DNA of 64,000 nt from JALQUL01 sp040382935. Its GTDB lineage: Bacteria > Pseudomonadota > Gammaproteobacteria > Burkholderiales > Burkholderiaceae_C. Shown here piece after piece: positions 33,418 through 42,692 of this stretch. Numbering within the stretch: position 1 is the first letter of the stretch; each line of letters opens with the position of its first letter. The position numbers and the translations under genes are program-made. The notes beneath the pieces were generated by a model that saw only the letters and a list, made by a program, of their open reading frames with translations, had not been told where the DNA came from and made no database searches. The stretch spans positions 1 through 64,000 of the forward strand of contig JBEIEP010000008.1 of the NCBI GenBank assembly GCA_040382935.1. The letters are read 5' to 3'.

Positions 33418-34581
33418 TTACTTACCTTTTTTGAAGCCGTTGTACACATTGGCCATGGCTGCGCGCGCTTCGTTGGTAAAACTCTCCGGGGGGACCATTT
33501 TTGCGACATTCTCAGCGTCAACAAAAATAGTCTTGTTGGCCGAAATTTCTGGTTTGATTTTGCTTTGGGCCGCTTTGTTGCCGCTGTTGTAACTCATCTC
33601 TTCGGCCATGCGCACACCGTTTTCAGGACGAAGGAAAAAGTCGATGAAAGCCATCGCGTTATTCGGATGCTCGGCGTCTTTTGTTACCGCCAACGTATCC
33701 ACGAACATCAGGCCTCCGGTTGCAGGCAGTAAGGCGACCAACTCGTCTTTGGAGCCGTTTTCCTTTGCCCTGCCAGCCGCGATATTGACGTCGCCCGCCC
33801 AACCAATCACAGCGCAAGCCTTGCCGCCGGCGATGTCGTCGATCATCGTCGAACTAAACAGGCGTACATCCTTGCGGACTTTGGCCAACATAGCGCCAGC
33901 CGCCTTATAGTCATCAGGATTGTTGGAGTACGCGCTCTTTCCAATGTAGTGCAGTGCCGCTGGGATGATCTCGGTGGGTGCATCAAGATAGGCAATGCCG
34001 CAGGACTTAAGCTTGCTGGAGTACTTGGGATCAAACACCAAATCCCAAGCGTTTTCTGGCATGGGCATCCCGGCCAAAGCTTTGTCTACCTTGGTTTTGT
34101 TGATCCCAACGGTGGTAAAGCTCCAAGCCCATGGCACCAAGTGTTTGTTATCTGGATCAGCCTTTGCGAGGTTAGCCATTACAGCGGGGTCGAGATTGGC
34201 CAGATTGGGAATCTTGGCCTTGTCCAGAGGCGCGAGCAGACCGCCCTCAATTTGCGGCTTGGCGAACACAGAGCCGGGTACAACAATGTCATACCCTGTG
34301 CTGCCCGCCACCAGCTTGGCGTGCAGCGCTTCGTTGGTTTCAAACGTGTCGTAGTTGACCTTGATACCGGTTTCTTTTTCAAACGCCGCAATCATCCCTT
34401 CAGGAATGTAATCGGGCCAGTTGTAGATATTAAGAACTTTTTCAGCATCCAGCACCGGGCCTGCCGGCACCGCTGCCGAAGCTGGCGCACTAGCGGCTGC
34501 GGGTGCGGCTTCTTCTTTTTTGCCGCACGCCGCCATAAAAAGCGCTGCAATGGCCAAGGCTACCAATTGTTTTTTCATCAT
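33418..34581 (-). CDS. potF: Putrescine-binding periplasmic (lipo)protein, PotF-like
   Basis: The protein binds polyamine outside the inner membrane and hands it to the permeases. The N-terminus has a lipoprotein signal with cysteine 19 (LAIAALFMAACGKK), so it is probably membrane-anchored. An Ala/Pro-rich linker follows. Family motifs include LNIYNWPDYIPEGMIAAFEK and the region ending LVPWAWSFTTVGINKTKV. Length is typical (about 388 residues). It is first in the transporter set, followed by a terminator-like hairpin. Confidence 0.92.
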   Translation of the reverse strand: MMKKQLVALAIAALFMAACGKKEEAAPAAASAPASAAVPAGPVLDAEKVLNIYNWPDYIPEGMIAAFEKETGIKVNYDTFETNEALHAKLVAGSTGYDIVVPGSVFAKPQIEGGLLAPLDKAKIPNLANLDPAVMANLAKADPDNKHLVPWAWSFTTVGINKTKVDKALAGMPMPENAWDLVFDPKYSSKLKSCGIAYLDAPTEIIPAALHYIGKSAYSNNPDDYKAAGAMLAKVRKDVRLFSSTMIDDIAGGKACAVIGWAGDVNIAAGRAKENGSKDELVALLPATGGLMFVDTLAVTKDAEHPNNAMAFIDFFLRPENGVRMAEEMSYNSGNKAAQSKIKPEISANKTIFVDAENVAKMVPPESFTNEARAAMANVYNGFKKGK

Positions 34582-34692
34582 GTGTAACTCCAAAAATAAA
34601 CCACAAAGTTATGGGCTAAAAATCGAACTCCAACAAATATCATACCGCGCTAGGGGCATACTGCAAACAGTGTTTGCCTATGGGTTATCAAT

Positions 34693-36138
34693 CTAAGCAG
34701 GCATAGCTCCCCGATTTTGTAAATCCCGGAGGGTCAGGTTCAAAGCCAACTCAATAAGGCCTACCATTTCATCAATTTGCGCTTTGGTCATTGTTAGCGG
34801 CGGTGCAATAATCATTCGATCGCCAACCGCCCGCATAATGAGTCCGTTTTGAAAGCAATGTCCGCGGCAAATCATGCCCACGGCCAGATTGGCATCAAAG
34901 GGCTTCATGGTGGTTTTGTCTTGCACCAGCAGCAGACCTGCCATGAGCCCGCAGTTGCGTGCATCGCCCACCAATGGATGCTCTGCAAGTGCTTTGAATT
35001 TTTCGGCTAGGTAAGGGCCGGTTTCATTTTTCACGCGGGCAACAAGCCCTTCTTGTTCGATGATCTGCAGATTGGCCAGCGCCACCGCGCAAGCAGCGGG
35101 GTGGCCGCTATAGGTGTAACCGTGATTGAACTCACCGCCTTTTTCTATCAGCACCTGCGCCACGCGGTTGCCGACCATCACGCCACCCAGGGGGATGTAG
35201 CCACTGGTGACGCCTTTGGCGAATGTGACCAAATCAGGTTTCATGCCAAAGCGCTCGTAGGCAAACCAGTGTCCCACACGGCCAAAGGCGCATATGACTT
35301 CGTCACTAATGAGCAATAGGCCGTATTGGTCTACGATGCGCTGAATCTCAGGCCAGTAGGTGGTGGGCGGAATAATGACACCACCGGCTCCCTGCACCGG
35401 CTCGCCAATAAAAGCGGCCACTGTGTCAGCGCCTAGTTCTAAGATTTTTTGTTCCAACTGGCGGGCCAGGCGTAGACCAAAATCGTCCTCTGACTCGCCG
35501 GGCAAGGCATTCTCAAAATAATAGGGCTGGTCAATGTGAACAATGCCCGGAATGGGTAAATCACCCTGTGCGTGCATGCCGTCCATGCCACCCAAGGAAG
35601 CACCCGCCATGGTGCTGCCGTGGTAGGCGTTGCGCCTGCTGATAATGGTTTTGCGCTGGGGTTGGCCCAGCAAATCCCAGTAGCGCCGCACCATGCGCAC
35701 ATTGGTGTCGTTGCTCTCACTTCCGCTGGACGAAAAAAACACGTGGTCAAAACGGCGGTCACCTACGACGGGCGCCAGTCGGGCCAACTTCGCGGCCAAT
35801 TGCACCGCCGGGACATTGGTGGTTTGAAAAAAGCTGTTGTAGTAGGGCAGCGTCATCATCTGCTGGTAGGCCGCATCGGCCAGCGCCTTGCGACCGTAAC
35901 CCACGTTGACGCACCACAGCCCGCTCATGGCATCGAGTACCTTCTTGCCCTCTGAGTCCCAGACGTAGATATCTTCTGCGCGCACCATCACCCGCGCGCC
36001 ACGGGTGCCCAAGTCTTGGGCATCTGTAAACGGGTGCATATAGTGCGCCGAATCCAGCGCTTGAATGGCCCGCGTATCTAGGCGCTGCTCTGGCCTAACA
36101 ATAGCGGGGGGTGCAATCGGGTGGAGGGGGTAACTCAT
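34693..36138 (-). CDS. spuC: Class III aminotransferase, putrescine/polyamine type (SpuC-like)
   Basis: This PLP-dependent aminotransferase of 481 residues resembles SpuC, which moves the amino group of putrescine (or of other omega-amines) to pyruvate. The PLP lysine is in TFAKGVTSGYIPLGGVMVGN, and the cofactor-binding aspartate is in LLISDEVICAFGRVG. The substrate pocket start (MSGLWCVNVGYGRK) is also characteristic. Its neighbours, a glutamylputrescine-synthetase-like gene (12 bp away) and potF, point to putrescine breakdown. Beta-alanine-type substrates cannot be excluded. Confidence 0.85.
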   Translation of the reverse strand: MSYPLHPIAPPAIVRPEQRLDTRAIQALDSAHYMHPFTDAQDLGTRGARVMVRAEDIYVWDSEGKKVLDAMSGLWCVNVGYGRKALADAAYQQMMTLPYYNSFFQTTNVPAVQLAAKLARLAPVVGDRRFDHVFFSSSGSESNDTNVRMVRRYWDLLGQPQRKTIISRRNAYHGSTMAGASLGGMDGMHAQGDLPIPGIVHIDQPYYFENALPGESEDDFGLRLARQLEQKILELGADTVAAFIGEPVQGAGGVIIPPTTYWPEIQRIVDQYGLLLISDEVICAFGRVGHWFAYERFGMKPDLVTFAKGVTSGYIPLGGVMVGNRVAQVLIEKGGEFNHGYTYSGHPAACAVALANLQIIEQEGLVARVKNETGPYLAEKFKALAEHPLVGDARNCGLMAGLLLVQDKTTMKPFDANLAVGMICRGHCFQNGLIMRAVGDRMIIAPPLTMTKAQIDEMVGLIELALNLTLRDLQNRGAMPA

Positions 36139-36150
36139 GCGATCAGCTCC

Positions 36151-37518
36151 TTAGACGTGCAGCAGCAGGTGCTCGCGTTCCCACGGGGAAATCACCTTCA
36201 TGAATTCCTCAAACTCCTGCTCTTTCACTTCCACGTACACGGTGATAAATTCCTTGCCCAATACCTCGTGCAGGTCGGTTTCTTTTCTGAGCAGATCCAG
36301 CGCCTCACCCAAACTGCGTGGCAGCGAGAAAGGAGCCAGGTAGGCATCGCCCTTCATCTCACTCTTGGGTTCTATCTTGTTTTTCATGCCCAAGTAACCG
36401 CAAGCCAAGGTCATTGCCATCGCCACATAAGGGTTGGCGTCGACACCAATTACACGGTTTTCAATACGGCGCGCCTGTGGCGTGGAGATGGGTGAACGAA
36501 TGCCTACCGAACGGTTGTCAATGCCCCACTCAATGTTGATGGGCGCGGCGGTATGCCGGGCCAAACGCCTGTAGCTGTTGACATAGGGGGCCACCAGCGC
36601 CATGGCCGCTGGGATATACCGCTGCAAGCCACCAATGTAGTGGTAGAACGCCTGTGAGGGGCTACCGTCTTCATTGCTGAATATGTTTTGGCCCGTCAGG
36701 GTGTTAATGATGCTTTGATGCACGTGCATGGCGCTACCGGGCTCTCCCGCGATGGGCTTGGCCATGAAAGTGGCAAACATGTCGTGACGCAAAGCCATTT
36801 CGCGCACAGTGCGTTTGAACAAAAACACCTGATCGGCCAGGTCCATGGGGTCGCCGTGCAGGAAGTTGATTTCCATTTGCCCGGCGCCCACTTCGTGAAT
36901 CAAGGTATCCACGTTGAGTTCCATCTTTTCGCAGGCGTCGTAAAGGTCTTCGAACAAGGGGTCGAACTCGTTGACGGCGTCAATGCTGTAGGCTTGGCGC
37001 GAGGTCTCGGCGCGACCACTGCGGCCCACAGGCGGGCGCAGCACGGTGTTGGGGTCGGTATTGCGCGCAACCAGGTAGAACTCCAACTCGGGGGCAACCA
37101 CCGGCATTAAGTTGTCTTGCGTAAACAAGGCACAGACGTTGCGCAAAACGCTACGCGGTGCAAAAGGCACCAACGCGCCGTTGCGGTCGTAGCAATCGTG
37201 AATGACCTGTGCGGTAGGGTCGGTAGCCCACGGCACAATGCGAACCGTGGACGGATCCGGGATAAGGTGCATATCCCTATCGACCGGGTTGATCACATCG
37301 TAGTAGGGGCCCTGGCTGGGGAATTCGCCGGTGACACTCATGCCCACGATGGCCTCGGGGATGCGCATACCACGGTCTTCGGTAAATTTTTCCCGAGGAA
37401 GAATTTTCCCTCGGGCCACCCCGGTTAGGTCGGGGACTAGGCATTCCACTTCAGTGACACGCCGTTGATTTAACCACTGCTCCAAGTCGTTGAACGACAT
37501 CTGATTTCTGACACTCAT
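36151..37518 (-). CDS. puuA: Glutamine synthetase family protein, PuuA-like (gamma-glutamylputrescine synthetase)
   Basis: The protein has the glutamine-synthetase fold: an N-terminal beta-grasp (VECLVPDLTGVARGKILPRE) and a catalytic domain with VAPELEFYLVARN, the metal-binding HEVGAGQMEINFLHGDP, AKPIAGEPGSAMHVHQSI and the C-terminal NRVIGVDANPYVAMAMTLAC. Length and sequence differ from GlnA of nitrogen assimilation and lack its adenylylation-site region. The neighbourhood argues for glutamylation of putrescine. ATG 37518 is the likely start; one further in at 37500 is possible. Confidence 0.85.
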   Translation of the reverse strand: MSVRNQMSFNDLEQWLNQRRVTEVECLVPDLTGVARGKILPREKFTEDRGMRIPEAIVGMSVTGEFPSQGPYYDVINPVDRDMHLIPDPSTVRIVPWATDPTAQVIHDCYDRNGALVPFAPRSVLRNVCALFTQDNLMPVVAPELEFYLVARNTDPNTVLRPPVGRSGRAETSRQAYSIDAVNEFDPLFEDLYDACEKMELNVDTLIHEVGAGQMEINFLHGDPMDLADQVFLFKRTVREMALRHDMFATFMAKPIAGEPGSAMHVHQSIINTLTGQNIFSNEDGSPSQAFYHYIGGLQRYIPAAMALVAPYVNSYRRLARHTAAPINIEWGIDNRSVGIRSPISTPQARRIENRVIGVDANPYVAMAMTLACGYLGMKNKIEPKSEMKGDAYLAPFSLPRSLGEALDLLRKETDLHEVLGKEFITVYVEVKEQEFEEFMKVISPWEREHLLLHV

Positions 37519-37673
37519 ACATCCGTCTCTATAAACCCTGTGCCGCGTTAAGTGGCGGTGTTTCAAGACTGCTTTCTTTTACGCGGCTACGCCCATTGAA
37601 CCACATTTTTGGCTAAAAAACACGCGCTTCAATGGCTACCTAGGGAACTCCCTAGGGACCTAACTGGAAACGC

Positions 37674-38348
37674 TCAGGGTCTACACCAGGGGGCTTGTTG
37701 GTGCACAAAGCCCATCCAAAGAGCGGCTCCCGCCATGAGCACCAAGGCCAAGCCTGCCAATCGAACCCCGATCTCGCTGTGCCGCAATTGAGCAAGGCGC
37801 AACAGCAACCACGGGCCGGCGAGCAAAGACAGACTGCTGCCTACTGCAAACAAGGCCATGAACAGCGCACCAGAGGCGACGCCATCGGTCAATGCGGCCA
37901 CCATCACGGCCGAATAGAGCAAGCCGCAGGGCATCAATGCCCAGGCGCCACCCAATAAAAAGCTTCCATTCAGCCCTCTCTTTTGTATGAACTGCCCGGT
38001 GCTGTACCAAACCCGCTTGGCTCGTCGCTCCAGCCAGGCAGGTTGCCGACCTTGAACCAACAGTACGAGACCGACGGCCATCGCGCCCACGTGCAGCAGC
38101 GTCCAAACGGGGCGCAGCACGACGGTTTGGGTGGTCAACCAGGCCAGGGACTGCATAGAAAAGGCAACCGCAGCCCCCAATACGGAGTAGCCCAAAAGCC
38201 GCCCCGCCAGAAACACTGCCATCGCGCGATTGGGTTGTCCTGTATTGCCTTTGGCCAGTCCGGCGCAGGCGGCCCCACACATCAGTACACAATGGGGTCC
38301 ACCCACCACGCCCATCGTTAGCGCGGTCAAAAAAAGGGTCAAAGACAT
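37674..38348 (-). CDS. SafE/TauE-like membrane protein of the cbb3 oxidase region
   Basis: This 224-residue protein with about six helices belongs to the SafE-like family found beside cco genes, sometimes annotated as sulfite exporters but likely to serve copper or oxidase assembly. It has a Cys/His-containing start (VGGPHCVLMCGAACAG) that could bind metal, and conserved GGAWALMPCGLLYSA. The start is ATG 38348. It is 31 bp after hemN on the same strand. Function is inferred from context. Confidence 0.7.
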   Translation of the reverse strand: MSLTLFLTALTMGVVGGPHCVLMCGAACAGLAKGNTGQPNRAMAVFLAGRLLGYSVLGAAVAFSMQSLAWLTTQTVVLRPVWTLLHVGAMAVGLVLLVQGRQPAWLERRAKRVWYSTGQFIQKRGLNGSFLLGGAWALMPCGLLYSAVMVAALTDGVASGALFMALFAVGSSLSLLAGPWLLLRLAQLRHSEIGVRLAGLALVLMAGAALWMGFVHQQAPWCRP

Positions 38349-38379
38349 AGCAAGACGACCACCTGTAGGGTTGGGGGGG

Positions 38380-39771
38380 TCAGAGAATCTTAGAGAATTT
38401 GGCACGGTCCAAACTGGTCTGCGTATAACGGTCAAACACCATGGCGATGCCGCGCACAAAGTACCAGCCCAAGGCGGTCACCTGAAGGCCCTGCGCATTG
38501 ATGGTCAACAAGCCGTCATCTGATAGCGGGCCAAGGGCCTCGATCTCTTTTGCGAAGTATTTTTTGAAATCGATGAGAAACGCCAAATTAATATCTTCAA
38601 ATTGGAGCGCACCTTGGCACATAAGGGCCATGATGACCCCACGGCGGATGATGTCATCGCGGCTCAGTTCCAATCCCCTTACCGTGGGCAGGCGCCCGGC
38701 GTCCAGAAGGTCGTAATACTCGTCCAGCGTTTTGGCGTTTTGGGCGTATACCGAGCCAATTTTGCTGATCGAGGATACGCCGCACGCCAACAAGTCGCAA
38801 TCGGGCTGGGTGCTGTAGCCTTGAAAATTGCGGTGCAGCCGCCCTTGGCGCTTGGCCACCGCCAGCGGGTCGTTGGGTTTGGCGAAATGGTCCATGCCGA
38901 TATAGACATACCCAGCATCTTGCAAGGTTTGCAACGACAGCGCCAACATCGCAACTTTTTCTGTACCAGAAGGCAGTACCTGGCTGTCAATGCGCCTTTG
39001 GGATTTGAAGCGGGTAGGCAGATGGGCGTAAGCATACAAAGCGATGCGGTCAGGGCTCAACACCACCACCTGGCGCAATGTCTCCGTAAAGGAAACGGTG
39101 TTTTGCTTAGGTAAACCGTAAATCAAATCGACGTTGATCGACTCAAAGTCCATCGCCCTAGCCTGTGCGACCAGTTCGAATACCTGGTCTGCGGGCTGCA
39201 CCCGGTTCACCGATTTTTGGACGCCCGGGTCAAAGTCCTGCACACCAAAACTTAGGCGGTTAAATCCCATCTCTTTTAGCGCACCCAAGCGTTGTACGTT
39301 AATCGTCCGAGGGTCTACCTCTATGGCAATCTCGCTGCCTGGCATCAAACGAAATCGTTGATTTATTTCTTTCATCAACCGCCTGAGCTGCTCGTCCGAT
39401 AAAAAAGTGGGAGACCCCCCTCCTAGATGCAACTGACTGATTGATGGCGTTGGGCTTAACTTAGCGCACACCAGGTCCAACTCTTTGCACAGGTAATCCA
39501 GGTACTGGTCGGCCTTGTTGTGATGCTTGGTGATGATTTTGTTGCACGCGCAGTAATAGCACAGCGATTCGCAAAACGGCAGATGCACGTAAAGGGACAT
39601 GGCCCCGCCCGCTCCCGCCGGGGCAATTTGCCTCGCGGCAAGTGCGACTGAGAGGGCGTCCCCATCAAAGGCGTCCACGAACCGCTCGGCGGTGGGATAA
39701 GAGGTATAGCGCGGCCCCGAGACGTCAAAGCGACGCAGCAGGTCGGTGTCGATAAGTGGTAGGTGGGTCAC
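38380..39771 (-). CDS. hemN: Oxygen-independent coproporphyrinogen III oxidase
   Basis: HemN is a radical-SAM enzyme that makes protoporphyrinogen without oxygen, needed for haem at low oxygen. The Fe-S cysteines lie in FCESLCYYCACNKI, and SAM and substrate motifs follow (LHLGGGSPTFL, IAIEVDPRTINVQRL, FNRLSFGVQDFDPGVQKSVN). A longer frame reaches ATG 39828, but that codon overlaps an FNR box. I prefer GTG 39771 (MTHLPLIDTDLLRRF), in line with family N-termini. It is divergent from fnr. Confidence 0.92.
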   Translation of the reverse strand: MTHLPLIDTDLLRRFDVSGPRYTSYPTAERFVDAFDGDALSVALAARQIAPAGAGGAMSLYVHLPFCESLCYYCACNKIITKHHNKADQYLDYLCKELDLVCAKLSPTPSISQLHLGGGSPTFLSDEQLRRLMKEINQRFRLMPGSEIAIEVDPRTINVQRLGALKEMGFNRLSFGVQDFDPGVQKSVNRVQPADQVFELVAQARAMDFESINVDLIYGLPKQNTVSFTETLRQVVVLSPDRIALYAYAHLPTRFKSQRRIDSQVLPSGTEKVAMLALSLQTLQDAGYVYIGMDHFAKPNDPLAVAKRQGRLHRNFQGYSTQPDCDLLACGVSSISKIGSVYAQNAKTLDEYYDLLDAGRLPTVRGLELSRDDIIRRGVIMALMCQGALQFEDINLAFLIDFKKYFAKEIEALGPLSDDGLLTINAQGLQVTALGWYFVRGIAMVFDRYTQTSLDRAKFSKIL

Positions 39772-39827
39772 GGCAATCGGCTTTTTTGGGATGCCCCACA
39801 ATATGCCTGTAGCGTGACTTTCCCTCA

Positions 39828-39841
39828 TTGATCTACATCAA
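39828..39841. promoter_or_regulatory. Perfect FNR box between hemN and fnr
   Basis: TTGATCTACATCAA matches the consensus TTGAT-N4-ATCAA exactly. It is 55 bp before the fnr ATG and 57 bp before the preferred hemN start, so FNR could act on both genes, including its own. Confidence 0.85.
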
Positions 39842-39895
39842 TTTTGCGTTAAGCTTGCCCTCAAATGTACGATAGTGCGACTAGGAAATAGGCCC

Positions 39896-40675
39896 ATGCC
39901 ACTGAATTACGATCCTCATGGCCCCTTGAACGGGCAGACAGTGCCGATTTATTCGATCAACGTCAACTCCGTGAAGGTGGCCTGTTCTAACTGCAACTTG
40001 CAAGAGCTTTGCATGCCCATGGGCTTGACGCACAGCGAGCTAACCCGCCTAGACGATATGGTGTCCGCTCGGAAAAAGATCAAACGCGGGGCCGCCTTGT
40101 TTCGAAATGGTGAGCGGTTTACCAGCCTGTTCGCTGTGCGCACGGGCTTTTTTAAAACCTTGGTCAGCGCGGACGACGGGCGTGACCAGGTGACCGGGTT
40201 TCAAATGGCGGGCGAGGTGCTAGGCATGGATGGCATTGTCAACGACGTGCACACCTGCGACGCGATTGCCCTGGAAGACGCCGAGGTCTGCGTCATGCCG
40301 TTTGACAAGATAGAGTCCTTCTCGCAAGAAATCCAAGGCCTTCAGCGCCACGTTCACAAGATCATGAGCCGTGAGATCGTTCGTGAGCACGGCATCATGC
40401 TGCTTTTGGGTAGCAGCCGTGCAGAGGTAAGGTTGGCGGCATTTTTGCTGAACCTAGCCGAGCGACTTCGCACACGGGGCTTTTCGCAATCAGAGTTGTT
40501 GCTGCGCATGACGCGCGAAGAAATTGGCAGCTATTTGGGCTTGAAGCTGGAAACCGTCAGCCGCACTTTTTCCAAGTTTGTCGAGCAGGGCATTATTGAA
40601 GCCAAGCAACGGCACATCCGCATTTTGCGGCTTGAAGAACTCGAACTATTGGTGGGTAACCGTAGTTGCGAATAG
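39896..40675 (+). CDS. fnr: FNR-type oxygen-sensing transcription regulator
   Basis: The protein has the four cysteines that bind the oxygen-labile [4Fe-4S] cluster: C30, C33 and C39 (ACSNCNLQELC) and C121 (VHTCDA). A cyclic-nucleotide-like beta roll, a dimer helix and a C-terminal helix-turn-helix (MTREEIGSYLGLKLETVSRT) follow. The ETVSR recognition helix is that of FNR, which reads TTGAT-N4-ATCAA. It is the likely regulator of the hemN, cco and uspA boxes found in this window. The start at 39896 gives a 259-residue protein. Confidence 0.95.
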   Translation: MPLNYDPHGPLNGQTVPIYSINVNSVKVACSNCNLQELCMPMGLTHSELTRLDDMVSARKKIKRGAALFRNGERFTSLFAVRTGFFKTLVSADDGRDQVTGFQMAGEVLGMDGIVNDVHTCDAIALEDAEVCVMPFDKIESFSQEIQGLQRHVHKIMSREIVREHGIMLLLGSSRAEVRLAAFLLNLAERLRTRGFSQSELLLRMTREEIGSYLGLKLETVSRTFSKFVEQGIIEAKQRHIRILRLEELELLVGNRSCE

Positions 40676-40687
40676 CACTGCCCTGCC

Positions 40688-40972
40688 CTATTGGGCAATA
40701 GGCGCAGATTTAGCCGTTGCAGCGTGGTTGCGCCCCACTACAGCAGGCAGCAAACCCGGGGTATCACTGGTTCCGGCCTTGACCTGTGGTGCGCTTTGTG
40801 CCACCGGGTCTTGGTTCACCAAGCCATCGGCGCTAGACACTGCAATCATGTAGGTAGTAATGGAAGCCACTACCACCACCAATGGGCCGCCAATCACCAT
40901 CCAGACGTGACCGTAACGCCACCAAGGTAAGCTGGGTTGGGTCGGTAATTGCCGTGCGTTGATCGTGGCCAT
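40688..40972 (-). CDS. Small membrane protein of the cbb3 cluster (FixH/CcoH-like position)
   Basis: A 94-residue protein with one strong N-terminal membrane helix (WMVIGGPLVVVVASITTYMI) and a short hydrophilic tail. Small proteins with the same PWWRYGHVWMVIGGPLVVV start occur after ccoP in related genomes. The position resembles that of ccoH/fixH, but the sequence is too short to be sure of homology. It is convergent with fnr and 18 bp after ccoP. Confidence 0.6.
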   Translation of the reverse strand: MATINARQLPTQPSLPWWRYGHVWMVIGGPLVVVVASITTYMIAVSSADGLVNQDPVAQSAPQVKAGTSDTPGLLPAVVGRNHAATAKSAPIAQ

Positions 40973-40990
40973 GGCGGTCCTTGGTGAGGT

Positions 40991-41887
40991 TTAGTTGGAC
41001 TTTTTCCAGATGTAGGCGCTCAGCACCTGGATTTGGCTGGCGGTCAGCTTGCCTTCTTGCGCAGGCATTTGGTTGACCTTGCCGTTGTTAACAATGGCGG
41101 TGATGGCGGCTTCGCCGGACCCGTGCAGCCAGATGTTATCGGTCAGATTGGGGGCGCCAAGTGCTTGGTTGCCTTTGCCATCTGCGCCGTGGCAGGCGGC
41201 GCACACGGCAAATTTGGCCTGCCCCAATTGCGCCTTGGCGGCGTCGTGGGGGCTAGCTGATAGGCTTAACACGTAGTGGGCCACGCTCCTAACGTCATCG
41301 GCGCTGCCTACCGCAGCGGCCATGGGAGGCATATTGCCGATGCGGCCTTTGGTGAGCGTTTCTGTGATTTTCTCGGGGGTTCCACCATAGAGCCAATCCT
41401 TGTCGGTCAGGTTAGGAAAGCTCTTGCCACCGCGCAGATCTGAACCGTGGCACTGGGCGCAATTGTTTTGGTACAAGCGCTCGCCAATGCCTTGGGCTTG
41501 AGGGTCATTGGCAATGTCCTCGGCTTTCATTGAAACAAACTTTTGATAGAGCGGTGCTACTTCGGCTTCACCCTTTTTCATTTCAGCTGCGTGCTGTCCG
41601 GTAGAACTCCAACCGGTACTGCCGGGAAACGATCCCAGTCCGGGGTATAGCGCCAGATAAACACCAGAAAAAACGATGGTGATCACGAACAGCCACACCC
41701 ACCAACGCGGCAGAGGGTTGTTCATTTCGCGCAGGTCTTCGTCCCAGACGTGGCCCGTCGTATTGTCCGTGGTGCTCATCACCTTGGTTTTGCCACTTAC
41801 CCATAACAACAGGCCGCATGCCAGCACACTGACGACCGTAATGGCCGCTATGTAGATTGACCAAAATCCACTCGTAAAGTCACTCAT
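40991..41887 (-). CDS. ccoP: cbb3 cytochrome oxidase subunit III (dihaem CcoP)
   Basis: CcoP passes electrons to the oxidase. It has an N-terminal membrane segment, a second helix (WWVWLFVITIVFSGVYLALY) and two c-type haem sites, CAQCHGSDL and CAACHGADG, each with a distal methionine (NMPPMAAAVG; QMPAQEGKLT). The 298-residue length is standard. Its ATG overlaps the stop of ccoQ (ATGA). Confidence 0.96.
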   Translation of the reverse strand: MSDFTSGFWSIYIAAITVVSVLACGLLLWVSGKTKVMSTTDNTTGHVWDEDLREMNNPLPRWWVWLFVITIVFSGVYLALYPGLGSFPGSTGWSSTGQHAAEMKKGEAEVAPLYQKFVSMKAEDIANDPQAQGIGERLYQNNCAQCHGSDLRGGKSFPNLTDKDWLYGGTPEKITETLTKGRIGNMPPMAAAVGSADDVRSVAHYVLSLSASPHDAAKAQLGQAKFAVCAACHGADGKGNQALGAPNLTDNIWLHGSGEAAITAIVNNGKVNQMPAQEGKLTASQIQVLSAYIWKKSN

Positions 41888-42042
41888 TTTGTTCCCCTCT
41901 GTGCTACGTCTTGTTCAAACGGCAGTTGTGCCGCCTCGTTGAATCGCTCGGCATTTTTTGCCGACCATGCCCAGAAAATAATGCCAACAAAGGTCAAGAG
42001 GCCCAGTACCGCGGCAATCGATCGCAATAGATTGATATCCAT
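41884..42042 (-). CDS. ccoQ: cbb3 oxidase small subunit CcoQ
   Basis: A 52-codon gene between ccoO and ccoP encodes MDINLLRSIAAVLGLLTFVG followed by IIFWAWSAKNAERFNEAA, one membrane helix and a charged tail with the WAWS motif typical of CcoQ/FixQ. It stabilises the oxidase. It has a GGATAGAG ribosome-binding region and overlaps ccoP by ATGA. Confidence 0.93.
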   Translation of the reverse strand: MDINLLRSIAAVLGLLTFVGIIFWAWSAKNAERFNEAAQLPFEQDVAQRGTK

Positions 42043-42055
42043 CTCTATCCTCAGT

Positions 42056-42682
42056 TTATTTGAGTGCCAGGCCTAGGCCTTGCAGGTGCGCGATAAGCGC
42101 GTCCATTTCGGACTTGCCTTTGACCTCCTCGGCCGCCTTGGCAATTTGCTCGTCGGTGTAAGGCACGCCCACGACGCGCAATGCACGCATGTTGTTGGCC
42201 AAGGCTGAGCCGTCAATCGTGGCCTTTTCTAGCCAAGGGTACGAGGGCATGTTGGACTCGGGCACCACATCGCGCGGGTTGATTAAATGAACGCGATGCC
42301 ATTCGTCGCTGTAGCGCCCACCTATGCGTGCGAGGTCTGGGCCGGTGCGTTTGCTACCCCATTGAAAAGGATGGTCGTATACCGACTCCCCAGCCACTGA
42401 GTAGTGCCCGTAGCGCAAGGTCTCTGCGCGGAAGGGGCGAATCATCTGCGAGTGACAGTTATAGCATCCCTCGCGGATGTAAACGTCACGCCCAGCCAGT
42501 TGCAGCGGTGTGTAAGGCTCAACCCCTTTGATGGCTTCGGTGGTGGAGCGTTGAAAGAACAGCGGAACAATTTCAACCAGTCCACCAAACAGCAGCACAA
42601 CCAACACCAGCACAATCATCAGGGTGTTGCTGGTCTCAATAGTGGAATGATTCAGACCTTTGGTTTTCGTATCGTTTGACAT
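42056..42682 (-). CDS. ccoO: cbb3 cytochrome oxidase subunit II (monohaem CcoO)
   Basis: CcoO is the membrane-anchored c-type cytochrome of the cbb3 oxidase. It has an N-terminal helix (NTLMIVLVLVVLLFGGLVEI), the haem site CYNCHSQMIRPF and a late NMPSYPWL segment with the axial methionine. The start is ATG 42682, 10 bp after ccoN. Confidence 0.96.
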   Translation of the reverse strand: MSNDTKTKGLNHSTIETSNTLMIVLVLVVLLFGGLVEIVPLFFQRSTTEAIKGVEPYTPLQLAGRDVYIREGCYNCHSQMIRPFRAETLRYGHYSVAGESVYDHPFQWGSKRTGPDLARIGGRYSDEWHRVHLINPRDVVPESNMPSYPWLEKATIDGSALANNMRALRVVGVPYTDEQIAKAAEEVKGKSEMDALIAHLQGLGLALK

Positions 42683-42692
42683 CAAAGCCCCC

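Noticed and set aside
39772..39828. ATG 39828 as the hemN start
   Set aside because: It overlaps a perfect FNR box; the family starts fit GTG 39771 better.
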